Source: Sphingopyxis sp. GW247-27LB
Lineage (GTDB): Bacteria > Pseudomonadota > Alphaproteobacteria > Sphingomonadales > Sphingomonadaceae
NCBI RefSeq assembly: GCF_002277025.1
Contig: NZ_NIWD01000011.1
Span: 144,153-208,152 of the forward strand
DNA length: 64,000 nt
Direction: 5' to 3'
Shown: piece by piece, positions 1 to 9,582 of the stretch
How positions within the stretch are numbered: the first letter of the stretch is position 1
Layout: every line of letters begins with the position of its first letter
The notes under the pieces: generated by a model
What the model saw: only the letters and a program-made list of their open reading frames with translations
Told to the model about the DNA's origin: nothing
Database searches by the model: none
Translations under genes and position numbers: made by a program

Positions 1-1404
1 GCCGCTCACGCCGTTGCTCGTCTGTCCCAGGAACAGCCGCGCCGCGTCGTTCGCATCCTGATAGGCGTCGGTCGGCAGCTTGATGTCGTTCGCCGACACC
101 GGGTTCACCAGATAAGGCGTGACGACGATCACCAGCTCGGTTTCGCCGCGGCGGAAGCTGTCCGACTTGAACAAAGTGCCGAGGATCGGCACGTCGCCAA
201 GGCCGGGCATCTTGTCGATCGCGCCGATCGAACGATTGTTCATCAGGCCGGCGATCATGAAGCTCTCACCCGAACCCAGTTCGACCGTCGTTTCGGCGCG
301 CCGGATGGTCAGCGCCGGGATCTGGAAGCCTTCCATCTCGATCGCGCCTTCGGTCGACAGTTCCGACACTTCGGGGCGCACGCGCAGGCTGATCCGGCCG
401 TTCGACAGCACCGTCGGCGTATAGGCCAAGCTGACGCCATATTTGCGATATTCGATCGTCGTGCCGGCGAAATTGCCGGGGATCGGGATCGGAAATTCGC
501 CGCCGGCCAGGAAGTCGGCGGTTTCGCCCGAGATCGCGGTCAGGTTGGGCTGGGCGAGCGTCACCACCATTCCCGAGCGCTCACCCATGTCGAGCGAAGC
601 GATCAAGTCGAGACCGAACAGGCGGCCGGCCCCTGCGATGCTGCGCGTGCCGCTCGGCGTGGTGATCTGATAGCCGGTCGAGCCGGCCGGAAGCGGCGGC
701 TCGCCTTCGCCGGGATAGAGGATCGTGCCTGCGGTACGACCACCGAACACGCCGCCGAGAAAGCCGTTGCCGAGCGGGCCATCGCGGTCGCGGGTCAAGA
801 GGTTGCCGCTGATTTCCTTGACCAGCGAGCGGTTCACCTCGGCGATGCGGACCTGCAGGTTGACCTGCAGCGGCGTCGCGGTACGCAGACGCGAGAGCAC
901 CTTGGTTTGCTCGCCGACGAACGCCTGCACCAGCCGTTCGGCTTCGGCGGCATCGTCGGGCGACTGCACCGTTCCGGTGAGCAGCACGAAGCCGTTCATC
1001 GTGTTGGCGGAGATCTTCGCCTCGGGCATGGCGAGCGAAAGCATCTGATCGATCGTCTCGATATTGTTTCCGACGCGCGCCACGGTCGAATAGACCACGC
1101 GGCCGCTGGCATCGGTCGCATAGATGCTCGTTTCGCCCGGCGCCTTGCCGAAGATATAGAGCTGGCGCGACGAGCGGACCTGCACATCGGCCACCGTGTC
1201 GTTGGCGACGAACACGTCGACCATCGCCGCGGGCAGGCTGATCAGGCGGCCACGGCCGACCGACAGGTCGATGCTCGAGCTCGCATTCTGGGTGGCTTGC
1301 GCCGACGCCTGCTGCGAGGGGGCGGAGATCAGAGCGGCCGCGACCAGGCCGACGGCCAGGGTGCGGGCCAGCGCCGCCGCCTTCATTTTGGCTTTGCTGT
1401 TCAT
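1..1404 (-). CDS. cpaC: Tad/Flp pilus outer-membrane secretin CpaC (3' end cut by window edge)
   Basis: Forms the outer-membrane pore through which the Flp/Tad pilus is extruded. The first 468 codons are visible; the frame runs off the left edge without a stop. Residues 1 to about 37 form a signal peptide (Lys-containing start, Ala-rich core, cleavage near ASAQA). A pilus-assembly N-terminal domain follows (VQVRSSRQLYIFGKAPGET), then a BON-like stretch (GTVQSPDDAAEAERLV), then the secretin core with the family signatures VVTLAQPNLTAISGETADFL and TIRRAETTVELGSGESFMIAGL. The ATG at 1404 lies one base after the cpaB stop, so the two are co-transcribed. The family and the operon partner agree, so the call is firm. 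Confidence 0.93.
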   Translation of the reverse strand, partial: MNSKAKMKAAALARTLAVGLVAAALISAPSQQASAQATQNASSSIDLSVGRGRLISLPAAMVDVFVANDTVADVQVRSSRQLYIFGKAPGETSIYATDASGRVVYSTVARVGNNIETIDQMLSLAMPEAKISANTMNGFVLLTGTVQSPDDAAEAERLVQAFVGEQTKVLSRLRTATPLQVNLQVRIAEVNRSLVKEISGNLLTRDRDGPLGNGFLGGVFGGRTAGTILYPGEGEPPLPAGSTGYQITTPSGTRSIAGAGRLFGLDLIASLDMGERSGMVVTLAQPNLTAISGETADFLAGGEFPIPIPGNFAGTTIEYRKYGVSLAYTPTVLSNGRISLRVRPEVSELSTEGAIEMEGFQIPALTIRRAETTVELGSGESFMIAGLMNNRSIGAIDKMPGLGDVPILGTLFKSDSFRRGETELVIVVTPYLVNPVSANDIKLPTDAYQDANDAARLFLGQTSNGVSG

Positions 1405-1405
1405 C

Positions 1406-2446
1406 TTACTTCCCCCCAACCGGAACTTCGGTGGTCTTGTCGCCGCGGGTCACGCGAACAACGGGTCCGCTGGACATCACCGGCGCTGCGCGCCCGGCCC
1501 CCGCCGGAGCGCCGCTATATGCTGGCTGCTGCTGGAGCGCTCCGCTGCCGCCAACGCGGCCGCGAACGGGTACCCAGAAGCGCGACACGTCGCCGCCGGT
1601 CGTTGCCGAGCTGCGGCCCGAGGTCGGGCGTGCGGCGACTTCGGCCAGCATCTTCCGCTCGGCGGCGGTGCCGCCCTTGGCGGGCACGTCGACCTCGCCC
1701 GAGGCGATCGCCGCTTCGAGGTCGCCGCTGGTTTCGGCGAGCGGGCGCAGCGCGAGCGAGAGCCTGCCCATATTCTGGGCGACCGCGATTTTCTCGGCGA
1801 TCTCGGGAGTCGCTTCGAGCGTCACGGAACCGAAGGTGCGAACCGGCGTCTTGCCGGTTTCATCCTTCGCGTCGTAACGCTGGTCGGTCGCGAGAACGCG
1901 CACGTTGCGAACGATCGTTTCGGCCGTGAACAGCTGATCGTCGGGATAGGTGCCGCCCTCCTTGACCTCGATGGTCTGCGACAGCACCACGTCGACCCGG
2001 TCGCCGGGAAAGACGAAGCCCGCGACGCCCTGTTCCTGCGAAACCTTGACGGTCACCGCGCGCATGCCGGGGCCGAGCGCCGCGGCCAGGAAGCCGCGGT
2101 CGTCGGGATGGACGAGCGCGCCCTGCGTCAGCGGTTCGCCCGCGGTGATCGGAAAGCGGACGACCGTGCCCACCAGCGTGTTCACGTCGGTCTTGTCCTT
2201 CAGGAAATAGGCCTTCTCGACCAGATCCTTGGGCCAGGGCTGAAAGCGGAAACTGTCGGGCCCGATAATCGTGCCCGCCGGCAACTGCCGCGTGGCGACG
2301 AGGATGGTCGGGCCGGAAAACTCCGGCGCCGCCGCGGCTCGAGCCGTCGGCGCCGATGCCCCGCGCATCATCTGGTTGACCCCGAACGCCGCACCGACCG
2401 CAATGACCAGCGCGCCGACGATCAGCATTATCTTTCGCGTATCCAT
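1406..2446 (-). CDS. cpaB: Flp pilus assembly protein CpaB
   Basis: Periplasmic, inner-membrane-anchored protein that supports assembly of the CpaC secretin (family knowledge). 346 aa. One N-terminal membrane anchor (residues about 6-22), then a SAF-type domain at about 47-115 with the typical ATRQLPAGTIIGPD start, then an RcpC/CpaB domain (MRAVTVKVSQEQGVAGFVFP, GDRVDVVLS). The C-terminal 60 residues are Gly/Pro/Ser-rich and probably disordered. It lies between cpaA, 47 bases upstream, and cpaC, one base downstream. The ATG at 2446 is followed by a short basic segment and the anchor, as expected for the family. Confidence 0.93.
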   Translation of the reverse strand: MDTRKIMLIVGALVIAVGAAFGVNQMMRGASAPTARAAAAPEFSGPTILVATRQLPAGTIIGPDSFRFQPWPKDLVEKAYFLKDKTDVNTLVGTVVRFPITAGEPLTQGALVHPDDRGFLAAALGPGMRAVTVKVSQEQGVAGFVFPGDRVDVVLSQTIEVKEGGTYPDDQLFTAETIVRNVRVLATDQRYDAKDETGKTPVRTFGSVTLEATPEIAEKIAVAQNMGRLSLALRPLAETSGDLEAAIASGEVDVPAKGGTAAERKMLAEVAARPTSGRSSATTGGDVSRFWVPVRGRVGGSGALQQQPAYSGAPAGAGRAAPVMSSGPVVRVTRGDKTTEVPVGGK

Positions 2447-2493
2447 GACGATTTTTCGCCTCCTGCACTCACCGGATGCGGCGGTGCTTTCCC

Positions 2494-2982
2494 TCAGGTC
2501 GATCCGATAGACTGAAACTGGTTAAGATAGTGTTGGTGAAGCGCCCAAAGGCCCGCAGCCGCGATGGCGACCCCGTAGGGCACCTCGACGGGCTTTTCAG
2601 AGGGGCGCATCTTGATGTGGACGAGCATGGCACCGGACAGCAGGCCGCCGGCGATCGCCATGACGGTCAGCGTCGGGACGAACAGCGGCAGCGGAATCCA
2701 AAGCATCACCGCGCCGATCATCTTGACGTCGCCGCCGCCCATCGCGCCGATCGCGAACAGCCCGGCAAAGAGCAGGAAGACGCCGAAGGCGGCGCCGAAC
2801 TGGATCGGCACTTCGGGCCAGGCCGACAGGCCCGTCGCAATCCAGAAGGGGATGGCGAGCAGCGCGATCGCGGCGTTCAGCCCGTTGGAAATCGTGCGCG
2901 ACCGCAAATCGCTGATCGCCGCGGCGATCATCAGCGCGGCAAGCAGGGCCATCAGGCCAAGAGCGATCGGAGTGTTTCCCAC
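2494..2982 (-). CDS. cpaA: Prepilin peptidase CpaA (A24 family, short type)
   Basis: Aspartic membrane protease that trims the leader of Flp prepilin. 162 aa, without the N-terminal methylase domain of PilD enzymes, which is normal for CpaA/TadV. The two catalytic aspartates are visible: D25 in ISDLRSRTISN and D85 in the MGGGDVKMIG motif. About five hydrophobic segments cover the protein. It is the first gene of the visible cpaA-cpaB-cpaC run. The next gene upstream (3084) points the other way, so the promoter must lie in the 100-base divergent gap, and no flp pilin gene precedes cpaA here. Confidence 0.92.
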   Translation of the reverse strand: MGNTPIALGLMALLAALMIAAAISDLRSRTISNGLNAAIALLAIPFWIATGLSAWPEVPIQFGAAFGVFLLFAGLFAIGAMGGGDVKMIGAVMLWIPLPLFVPTLTVMAIAGGLLSGAMLVHIKMRPSEKPVEVPYGVAIAAAGLWALHQHYLNQFQSIGST

Positions 2983-3083
2983 AGCTTTTCCAATAGCGAC
3001 GATGGCTTACCAAAGCGTAACCATGGCGCCGCGGCGTGGGTGCCCGGCTTGCATTCCCGCCGCGAGCCGATATGCGGCGTGCC

Positions 3084-4214
3084 ATGACCGACAAGCCGCC
3101 CTCGACCACCGACGTGCTGATCGTGGGCGCCGGTATCGCGGGCGCCAGCCTCGCCGCCGCGCTCGCGCCCCACCGGCGGGTGGTGATGATCGAGACAGAG
3201 GATCGTCCGGGCGTTCACGCCACCGGGCGGTCGGCCGCCTTCTGGCACGAAAGCTATGGCGGGGTCGGGGTGCAGCCGCTCTCGGCCGCTTCCTTCGCGA
3301 CCCTGGCGCGGCCTCCGGCTGATTTTTCGGATCGCCCCTTTCTGGCGCCGCGCGCCGCGCTGACCATCGGTCGGCGTGAGGAAAAGGCGGCTGTCGATGC
3401 CTTCACCGCCGAATTTGCCGCAAAGGGCGTCGATGTCGTGCGTCTGACCGCCGCCGATGTCGCGGCAAGGGTGCCGGGCATCCATCCCGACTGGACCGAA
3501 GCCGCTTATGAAGGGGCGTGCAGCGACATCGACGTGGCGGCGCTCCACGTCGCCTATCTGCGCGCGGCGAAGCGCGCAGGGGCCGGGCTCGTCACGCGGG
3601 CACCGCTGATCGCGGCGAGCCGGCGAGGCGGGCTGTGGCATGCGCGCACGGGACAGGGCGACATGACGGCGGCGTTGATCGTCAATGCCGCCGGCGCCTG
3701 GGCGGACGACGTCGCGGCCGCCTGCGGCGTCGCGCCGGTCGCGATCCAGCCCTATCGCCGGACGGTGCTCCAGGTCCGCCTCGGCGTGCCGGTGTCCGCT
3801 GCCCTGCCGCTGGTGGTCCATGTCGGCGGCCAATTCTATTTCAAGGGCGAAAGCGAAGGGCGCGTGTGGCTGAGCCCGCATGACGAAACGCCTTCGGATC
3901 CCTGCGATGCGGCACCCGAAGAGATCGACGTCGCGCTCGCGATCGAGCGCCTGCAGTCGGTGGTCGACTGGCCGGTGGCGGCGGTGGAGCGGAAATGGGC
4001 CGGTCTGCGCAGCTTCGCGCCCGATCGGCTGCCGGTGTTCGGCGCCGACCCCCGCGAGCCCGCCTTCGTCTGGTGCGCGGGGCAGGGGGGCTTCGGTATC
4101 CAGACCGCGCCCGCGATTTCGGGCCTGCTCGCCGCGCAGCTCGGCGGGCCGCAGCCCACGGACGCGATCGGCGCTGTCGATCCCGAACCTTATTCGCCGG
4201 TTCGTTTCGCCTGA
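3084..4214 (+). CDS. FAD-dependent oxidoreductase, DadA/glycine-oxidase type
   Basis: Predicted flavoenzyme oxidising an amine or amino acid; the substrate cannot be read from sequence. 376 aa. A Rossmann FAD-binding motif (VLIVGAGIAGASLAAA, Gly at about 15-20) is followed by the acidic ribose-binding Glu of VVMIETED. A DAO-type C-terminal signature, FVWCAGQGGFGIQTAPA, closes the protein. The ATG at 3084 puts the GxGxxG motif at the usual distance from the start; in-frame ATGs at 3072 and 3036 would add extensions with no counterpart in the fold. It is divergent from cpaA and stands alone. Alternatives are sarcosine oxidase-like or hydroxyglutarate oxidase-like members of the same superfamily. 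Confidence 0.85.
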   Translation: MTDKPPSTTDVLIVGAGIAGASLAAALAPHRRVVMIETEDRPGVHATGRSAAFWHESYGGVGVQPLSAASFATLARPPADFSDRPFLAPRAALTIGRREEKAAVDAFTAEFAAKGVDVVRLTAADVAARVPGIHPDWTEAAYEGACSDIDVAALHVAYLRAAKRAGAGLVTRAPLIAASRRGGLWHARTGQGDMTAALIVNAAGAWADDVAAACGVAPVAIQPYRRTVLQVRLGVPVSAALPLVVHVGGQFYFKGESEGRVWLSPHDETPSDPCDAAPEEIDVALAIERLQSVVDWPVAAVERKWAGLRSFAPDRLPVFGADPREPAFVWCAGQGGFGIQTAPAISGLLAAQLGGPQPTDAIGAVDPEPYSPVRFA

Positions 4215-4300
4215 TCGATTGAACGGCTTGCGCCCGCCGATCAACGGCTTAACATGGGTTAGCCGCGCACCCTGGCGGCTCCGCTTCGTGGAGGTACCCC

Positions 4301-4477
4301 ATGGCTCATTATTTCGAGATCAAGAAGAACAAGGCGGGCGAGTTCGTCGCCTATTTCAAATATAACAGCGAAACCATCTTCTGGACCGAGGGCTACAGCA
4401 GCAAGGCCTCCGCGAAGAACGCCATCGATTCGATCAAGAAGAACGGGCCGGGCGCCGAGACGCGCGAAGCCGAATAG
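4301..4477 (+). CDS. DUF1508 / YegP-like small protein
   Basis: 58-aa protein starting MAHYFEIKKNKAGEF and ending TREAE. The pattern of aromatic strand, FWTEGYSSKASAKNAIDSIKKN and a short tail is that of the single DUF1508 unit found in YegP-type proteins, whose biochemical role is not established. A strong ribosome-binding site (GGAGG, 4290-4294) lies seven bases before the ATG. It sits between the plus-strand oxidoreductase and the convergent rnhA. Codon use matches the neighbours, with GC-ending codons throughout. Confidence 0.85.
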   Translation: MAHYFEIKKNKAGEFVAYFKYNSETIFWTEGYSSKASAKNAIDSIKKNGPGAETREAE

Positions 4478-4503
4478 CCACACCCACACCGCGGCGCGGG
4501 CGT

Positions 4504-4956
4504 TCAGCGCGTCCGTGCCGCCGCCAGCGCGGCGTCGCTCGCCAGCTTGTCGGCGAGTTCGTTGTCGCCGTGCCCGGCGTGGCCCTTGACCCACAGCCAT
4601 TCGATCTCGTGCCGCTTCGCTTCGGCGGCGAGGCGCTGCCACAGGTCGGCGTTGGCAACCGGCTTCTTGGCGGCGGTCTTCCAGCCGTTCTTCTGCCAGC
4701 CGTGGATCCATTTGGTGATGCCGTCGCGGACATAGACGCTGTCGGTTGACAGTTCGATGCGGCAGCCGCGCTTCAGCGCCGCCAGCGCCTCGATCGCGGC
4801 CATCAGTTCCATGCGGTTGTTGGTCGTCTCGGCCTCGCCGCCCGAAATCGTCTTCACGACGTCGCCCCAGCGCAGCACCGCGCCCCAGCCGCCCGGCCCG
4901 GGGTTGCCCTTGCACGCGCCGTCGGTGGCGACGATCACGGTCTTGCCCGTGATCAT
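4504..4956 (-). CDS. rnhA: Ribonuclease HI
   Basis: Cleaves the RNA strand of RNA:DNA hybrids in the cytoplasm. 150 aa, the usual length. All four catalytic carboxylates are visible: D12 (ATDGACKGN), E50 (NNRMEL), D72 ([11 protein letters not shown]) and D136 (ELADKLA), plus the catalytic His in [11 protein letters not shown]. It is the last gene of ispH-thrB-rnhA; its ATG overlaps the thrB stop (ATGA, 4953-4956), so translation is probably coupled. Confidence 0.96.
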   Translation of the reverse strand: MITGKTVIVATDGACKGNPGPGGWGAVLRWGDVVKTISGGEAETTNNRMELMAAIEALAALKRGCRIELSTDSVYVRDGITKWIHGWQKNGWKTAAKKPVANADLWQRLAAEAKRHEIEWLWVKGHAGHGDNELADKLASDAALAAARTR

Positions 4957-5912
4957 GCCTTGAACAAGTCCAGGGCGTCAGGGGCCTGATAGCGCCGCAG
5001 CCGCGCGAGAAAGGGCGAAGGATCCTTGCGCGTCACCAGCGCGTCGGCCGGCGTGTGAATCCAGTCGTGCGCGCGCGTCAGCAGGAAGCGGAGCGAGGCG
5101 CCGCGCGCGAGGAGCGGCAGCGCGGCGACCTCGGCTTCGGTCAGCGCGACCTCGCGCGCATAGCCGCGCATCAACGCGGCCGCACGGGCCGGGTCGCAGC
5201 GCGTGCCGTCGCGGGAAAAGGTCCACGACGCGTGGGTGACGGCAAGATCGTAGGCGCGATAGTCGGTCGCCGCGAAATAGAAGTCGATCAGTCCCGTCAC
5301 CCGATCGCCGAGCATCAGCACATTGTCGGGAAACAGATCGGCGTGGATGACGTGCGCGGGCAGACCGGCGGGCCAGTTCGCGTCGAGATAGTCGAGTTCG
5401 GCTTCGACGATCGCCCCCAGCCCCGGCAGGACCGTGTCGAGATCGCCCGCCGCGGCAGCGATATCGCGCCAATGCCCATGCCCCATGCTGTTTTCGCGGG
5501 CGCCCGCGAAATCCTCGAGCGCGCGATGCGCCGCGCCGAGCGCCGCGCCAGCCGCTTCGCATTGCGCCGCGGTCGGCCGCGTCAACGAGATGCCGGACAG
5601 GAACTGGATGATGCACGCCGCGCGCCCCGAGATCCGCTGGATCGCGGCGCCTTCGCGGTCGCGGATCATCGCCGGGACGGGGCAGCCCTTGGCCGCCAGG
5701 TGGCCGAGCAGGTCGACGAAGAAGGGCAGGTCATCCGCCCGAACGCGCTTTTCGTAGAGCGTCAGGATGAAGCGCCCGCCCGTCGTTTCGAGCAGGAAAT
5801 TGCTGTTCTCGACGCCTTCGGCGATTCCCTTGCACGACTGGACCGTCCCGATGTCGTAGCGGGCGACGAGGGTGGCCAGATCGTCGGGGTCGACCTCGGT
5901 ATAGACCGCCAT
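4953..5912 (-). CDS. thrB: Homoserine kinase, APH-fold type
   Basis: Phosphorylates homoserine in the threonine pathway. 319 aa; this is the aminoglycoside-phosphotransferase-fold (ThrB2) type rather than the GHMP type of E. coli. Features seen: an opening with [20 protein letters not shown], the catalytic loop H190-A-D192-L-F-P-D-N197, and the metal-binding D210 in GLIDFYF. The ATG at 5912 overlaps the ispH stop by one base (TGATG) and the 3' end overlaps rnhA by four. The frame stays open further upstream inside ispH, but that extension is a shadow of the other frame. Confidence 0.94.
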   Translation of the reverse strand: MAVYTEVDPDDLATLVARYDIGTVQSCKGIAEGVENSNFLLETTGGRFILTLYEKRVRADDLPFFVDLLGHLAAKGCPVPAMIRDREGAAIQRISGRAACIIQFLSGISLTRPTAAQCEAAGAALGAAHRALEDFAGARENSMGHGHWRDIAAAAGDLDTVLPGLGAIVEAELDYLDANWPAGLPAHVIHADLFPDNVLMLGDRVTGLIDFYFAATDYRAYDLAVTHASWTFSRDGTRCDPARAAALMRGYAREVALTEAEVAALPLLARGASLRFLLTRAHDWIHTPADALVTRKDPSPFLARLRRYQAPDALDLFKA

Positions 5913-6889
5913 CAGGGTTCGAGCCCGCGCGGCAGCTTGAAGATCATATTCTCCTGCGCGGTGACGACCACTTCCTCGACGATCGGACGGTGGGCGGCGA
6001 CCGCGTCGATCACTTCGCGCACCAGCGTTTCGGGCGCGCTTGCGCCCGCGGTGATACCGAGCGTCGCGATGCCCGCCAGCCATTCGGGCGCGATGTCCTC
6101 GCCGCGCTGAACCAGATGCGCGGGCGTGCCGAGCCGTTCGGCGACCTCGACGAGACGCAGGCTGTTCGAGCTGTTCGGGGCGCCGATCACGATCATCCGG
6201 TCGCACTGGCCGGCGATCGCCTTCACCGCCTGCTGGCGGTTCGAGGTCGCGTAGCAGATATCCTCTCCGCGCGGACCCTGGATCGTCGGGAAGCGGTGCT
6301 CGAGCGCGGTGACGATATCGCGCGTATCGTCGACCGACAACGTCGTCTGGGTCAGAAAAGCGAGCTTTTCGGGATCGGGCGGCACCAGCGCAGCGACGTC
6401 GTCGACCGATTCGACGAGCGTCATCGCGCCTTCGGGGAGTTGCCCCAGCGTCCCGATGACCTCGGGGTGGCCGGCGTGGCCGATGAAGACGATATGCCGC
6501 CCGGCCTCGCTCGCGCGTTCGGCCTGACGATGCACCTTCGACACCAGCGGACAGGTTGCGTCGATATAATCGAGCCCGCGCGCCTCGGCCTTGGCGGGCA
6601 CGGCCTTGGGGACACCATGCGCGCTGAACACCACCGGAACGTCATCGGGAACCTGGTCGAGCGATTCGACGAAGATCGCGCCCTTGGCCTTCAGCGATTC
6701 CACGACGTAGCGATTGTGGACGATTTCATGGCGCACATAGACCGCCGGGCCGAAGCGGTCGATCGCGAGCTCGACGATGCGGATCGCCCGGTCGACGCCC
6801 GCGCAAAAGCCGCGCGGCGCCGCGATCAATACCCTGAGTTCCGCCGTTTCGCCTTCATTGGCGGGCGTCATTTTAAGGGGTTCGTTCAT
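5912..6889 (-). CDS. ispH: 4-hydroxy-3-methylbut-2-enyl diphosphate reductase IspH
   Basis: Last enzyme of the non-mevalonate isoprenoid pathway, a 4Fe-4S protein giving IPP and DMAPP. 325 aa from the ATG at 6889 ([20 protein letters not shown]). The three cluster-binding cysteines are C29 ([12 protein letters not shown]), C113 ([11 protein letters not shown]) and C212 ([11 protein letters not shown]). The substrate-binding HEIVHN and SAHGV motifs and the SSNSLRLVE loop are also present. It is the first gene of a three-gene run with thrB and rnhA. The open frame continues 5' to 7306, but that part lies over the divergent lipoprotein gene and is not coding. Confidence 0.97.
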   Translation of the reverse strand: MNEPLKMTPANEGETAELRVLIAAPRGFCAGVDRAIRIVELAIDRFGPAVYVRHEIVHNRYVVESLKAKGAIFVESLDQVPDDVPVVFSAHGVPKAVPAKAEARGLDYIDATCPLVSKVHRQAERASEAGRHIVFIGHAGHPEVIGTLGQLPEGAMTLVESVDDVAALVPPDPEKLAFLTQTTLSVDDTRDIVTALEHRFPTIQGPRGEDICYATSNRQQAVKAIAGQCDRMIVIGAPNSSNSLRLVEVAERLGTPAHLVQRGEDIAPEWLAGIATLGITAGASAPETLVREVIDAVAAHRPIVEEVVVTAQENMIFKLPRGLEP

Positions 6890-7043
6890 GATGCGGCGCT
6901 CTAGCGCAGCAGGTCCCATGGGGTAAAGCGGCTTATGGCTCGGACGCCTGCCTGTTGCGCCCCGTTCATCGCACCGATAAGAAGCGGCGCGCATGGAGCC
7001 GGAACGACCCGTCCCGTCCCGCCGATTGGAAAGCCTGACCGAT

Positions 7044-7715
7044 ATGAAGCCGACCCCTTCTTCGCCCCGCAAGATCATCGCTGTCCTCTGTGGGGTGGCG
7101 GCCGTGGCGACGACGGCTGGCTGCGGCCGCGACAATGAACTCGACATCTCGGCAGGCGTCGGCATCACCGCCACGCGCAGCAAATGCCCGGCGGTCGCCA
7201 TTCCGCTGCACACCGGCGACATTACCCTGTTCGACCCGGCGACGAGCCGCGACGCGAGCGCGATCGACGTCGTCGCGACGATCACCAAACTGACGCCGCA
7301 GTGCAACGATACGGGCGAGAAAATCTACCAGCTCGCCGATTTCGACGTCGTCGCGACGCGCCGGGATGCCGGGCCGGCGCGCACCGTGACCTTGCCCTAT
7401 TTCGCCACGGTCGTGCAGGGCGGCACCGCGGTGGTCGCGAAGCGCCTTGGCCAGGTGAGCGTGACTTTTGCAGAGGGCCAGGTGCGCGGAACCGGTCACG
7501 CCCAGGCATCGGCCTATGTCGATGCCGCCGCGGCGACGCTGCCTGCCGACATCCAGGACCGCATCACCCGCAAGCGCAAGGCCGGCGACGCCGATGCGGC
7601 GGTCGATCCGCTCAGCCTGCCCGAGGTCAAGGCCGCGGTGCAGCGCGCGAGCTTCGAACTGCTCGTCGGCTTTCAGCTCACGCAGGACCAGCTCGAATAT
7701 AACGTCCGACGATAG
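7044..7715 (+). CDS. Hypothetical lipoprotein
   Basis: Function not recognised. 223 aa from the ATG at 7044 ([16 protein letters not shown]). A type II signal peptide is clear: a basic start, a hydrophobic stretch and the lipobox TTAGC with the lipidated Cys around residue 25. The mature part holds two further Cys (SKCPAV, PQCNDTG) and strand-like segments, ending in an Arg-rich NVRR tail. The arrangement resembles lipoproteins common in sphingomonads, but no named domain can be assigned. Divergent from ispH; upstream of argS, with a probable terminator in between. Confidence 0.75.
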   Translation: MKPTPSSPRKIIAVLCGVAAVATTAGCGRDNELDISAGVGITATRSKCPAVAIPLHTGDITLFDPATSRDASAIDVVATITKLTPQCNDTGEKIYQLADFDVVATRRDAGPARTVTLPYFATVVQGGTAVVAKRLGQVSVTFAEGQVRGTGHAQASAYVDAAAATLPADIQDRITRKRKAGDADAAVDPLSLPEVKAAVQRASFELLVGFQLTQDQLEYNVRR

Positions 7716-7756
7716 GATATTGCGGCGGCGCGGCGGCGCCCGTCGCTTTCATTTCA

Positions 7757-7791
7757 CCCTGCGGGCGCCGATCGGGCGACGCAGGGCTTTT
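7757..7791 (+). terminator. Probable intrinsic terminator after the lipoprotein gene
   Basis: A seven-base stem (CCCTGCG at 7757-7763 with CGCAGGG at 7780-7786) is followed by CTTTTC. It lies between the lipoprotein stop (7715) and argS (7855). The loop is long (16 bases) and itself GC-rich, so the fold is only moderately certain. Confidence 0.45.
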
Positions 7792-7854
7792 CGCGTTGCC
7801 CAAGCTGCGATAGGGCGCGCGCGAACCTCCTTTGATCGAAGATAGGCCCCACTC

Positions 7855-9582
7855 GTGACCCTGTTCAGCCGCTTTTCCGACCATATCGGCGCAGCGCTCG
7901 ATGCGCTTGCCGCTAAAAATGCCCTGCCGGCCGGGTTCGACCGGTGCGCGATCAGCGTCGAGCCGCCGCGCGATCCCGCGCATGGCGACGTCGCGACCAA
8001 CGCCGCAATGGTGCTCGCTAAGCCCGCCGGCATGAACCCGCGCGCGCTTGCCGACCTGCTCGTCGCCGAACTCGGCGCGCTGGGCGAGGTGACCGAGGCG
8101 AGCGTCGCCGGCCCCGGCTTCATCAACCTGCGCCTCGCCGACGGCAGCTGGCGCGAGGAACTGGCGCTGGTCCACGCCGAGGGGGCCGATTACGGCCGCT
8201 CGGCGATGGGCGAGGGGCGGCGGGTCAATGTCGAATATGTCTCGGCCAATCCGACCGGCCCGATGCACGTCGGCCATTGCCGCGGAGCGGTCGTCGGAGA
8301 CGCGCTCGCCGCGCTGCTCGAATATGCGGGGCACGAAGTGATCCGCGAATATTATGTCAACGACGCGGGCGCGCAGGTCGACGTCCTCGCGCGCTCGGTG
8401 CACATGCGCTACCGCGAGGCGCTGGGCGAAGACATCGGCGCGATCCCCGAAGGGCTTTATCCCGGCGACTATCTGAAGCCTGTCGCGGACAAGCTCGCGG
8501 TCGAATATGGCGACCGCTTCGTCGGCGCGCCCGAAAGCGCGTGGCTCGGCCTGTTCCGCGCCGAAGCGGTCAGCGCGATGATGGACATGATCCGCGCCGA
8601 CCTCGCCAAGCTCGGCATCCATCACGATCTCTTCTCGTCCGAAGCCGAACTGCAGGCCGAAGGCAAGCCCGCTGCCGCCGAGAAATGGCTGCGCGAACAG
8701 GGGCTCGTCTACGATGGTCTGCTCGAAGCGCCGAAGGGCGAGACGCCCGAGGATTGGGAGCCGGTCGAGCTGCCGCTGTTCCGCTCGACGCAGTTCGGCG
8801 ACGATCAGGACCGGCCGATCAAGAAATCGGACGGCAGCTGGACCTACTTCGGCGCCGACCTCGCCTATCATTTCCAGAAAAGCCAGGGCGCCGACGAGCT
8901 GATCGACATCTGGGGCGCCGACCATGCGGGCACGGTCAAGCGCATCAAGGCAGCGGTCGCGGCACTGACCGGCGGAAAGACCCGGTTCGACGTCAAGCTG
9001 GTGCAGATGGTTCGCCTGCTCAAGAACGGCGAGCCGTTCAAGATGTCGAAGCGCGCGGGCAATTTCGTGACGCTCGCCGACATCGTCGACGAGGTCGGGA
9101 AGGACGCCGTGCGCTTCACCATGCTGACGCGCAAGGCCGACGCGCAGATGGATTTCGACTTCGCCAAGGTCGTCGAGGCGTCGCGCGACAATCCCGTTTT
9201 CTACGTTCAATATGCCCATGCGCGGATCGCGTCGCTGAAGCGCAAGCTCGCCGAGGCGGGTATCGCGCCCGCGAATCCCGATCCGGTGCGCCTCGATGCC
9301 TATGAGCTGGGTCTCGTGAAGCTGCTCGCCCAGTTCCCGCGCATCGTCGAATCGGCCGCGTCGGCGCGCGAGCCGCACCGGATCGCCTTCTATCTGGGCG
9401 AGGTGGCGGCGGCCTTCCATGCGTGGTGGAACATGGGCAACGACCGCCCCGACGCGCGCGTCATTCTGGCAAATGACCCCGAACTGACCGCGACGCGCCT
9501 TTATTTGGCCGACGGAATCGGGCAGGTTATCCGAAACGGGCTGCACCTCATGGGGGTGGACGCGCTCGAGGAGATGGCTTGA
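7855..9582 (+). CDS. argS: Arginine--tRNA ligase
   Basis: Class I aminoacyl-tRNA synthetase charging tRNA-Arg. 575 aa, the normal length. Seen: the N-terminal Add-1 domain, the HIGH-type motif HVGH at 138-141 (ANPTGPMHVGHCRGA), the KMSK motif at 396-399 (FKMSKRAGNF), and a DALR anticodon-binding domain at the end (FYVQYAHARI, MGVDALEEMA). The start is GTG at 7855; no nearby ATG fits the family N-terminus. It opens the collinear run argS, SPOR protein, nagZ, scpA, scpB, tatABC and overlaps the next start (TGATG). Confidence 0.97.
   Translation: MTLFSRFSDHIGAALDALAAKNALPAGFDRCAISVEPPRDPAHGDVATNAAMVLAKPAGMNPRALADLLVAELGALGEVTEASVAGPGFINLRLADGSWREELALVHAEGADYGRSAMGEGRRVNVEYVSANPTGPMHVGHCRGAVVGDALAALLEYAGHEVIREYYVNDAGAQVDVLARSVHMRYREALGEDIGAIPEGLYPGDYLKPVADKLAVEYGDRFVGAPESAWLGLFRAEAVSAMMDMIRADLAKLGIHHDLFSSEAELQAEGKPAAAEKWLREQGLVYDGLLEAPKGETPEDWEPVELPLFRSTQFGDDQDRPIKKSDGSWTYFGADLAYHFQKSQGADELIDIWGADHAGTVKRIKAAVAALTGGKTRFDVKLVQMVRLLKNGEPFKMSKRAGNFVTLADIVDEVGKDAVRFTMLTRKADAQMDFDFAKVVEASRDNPVFYVQYAHARIASLKRKLAEAGIAPANPDPVRLDAYELGLVKLLAQFPRIVESAASAREPHRIAFYLGEVAAAFHAWWNMGNDRPDARVILANDPELTATRLYLADGIGQVIRNGLHLMGVDALEEMA

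Noticed and set aside
2983..3083. CtrA box in the cpaA promoter (TTAC-N7-TAAC)
   Set aside because: Both half-sites deviate from TTAA, so it is not supported although pilus genes would be a plausible target.
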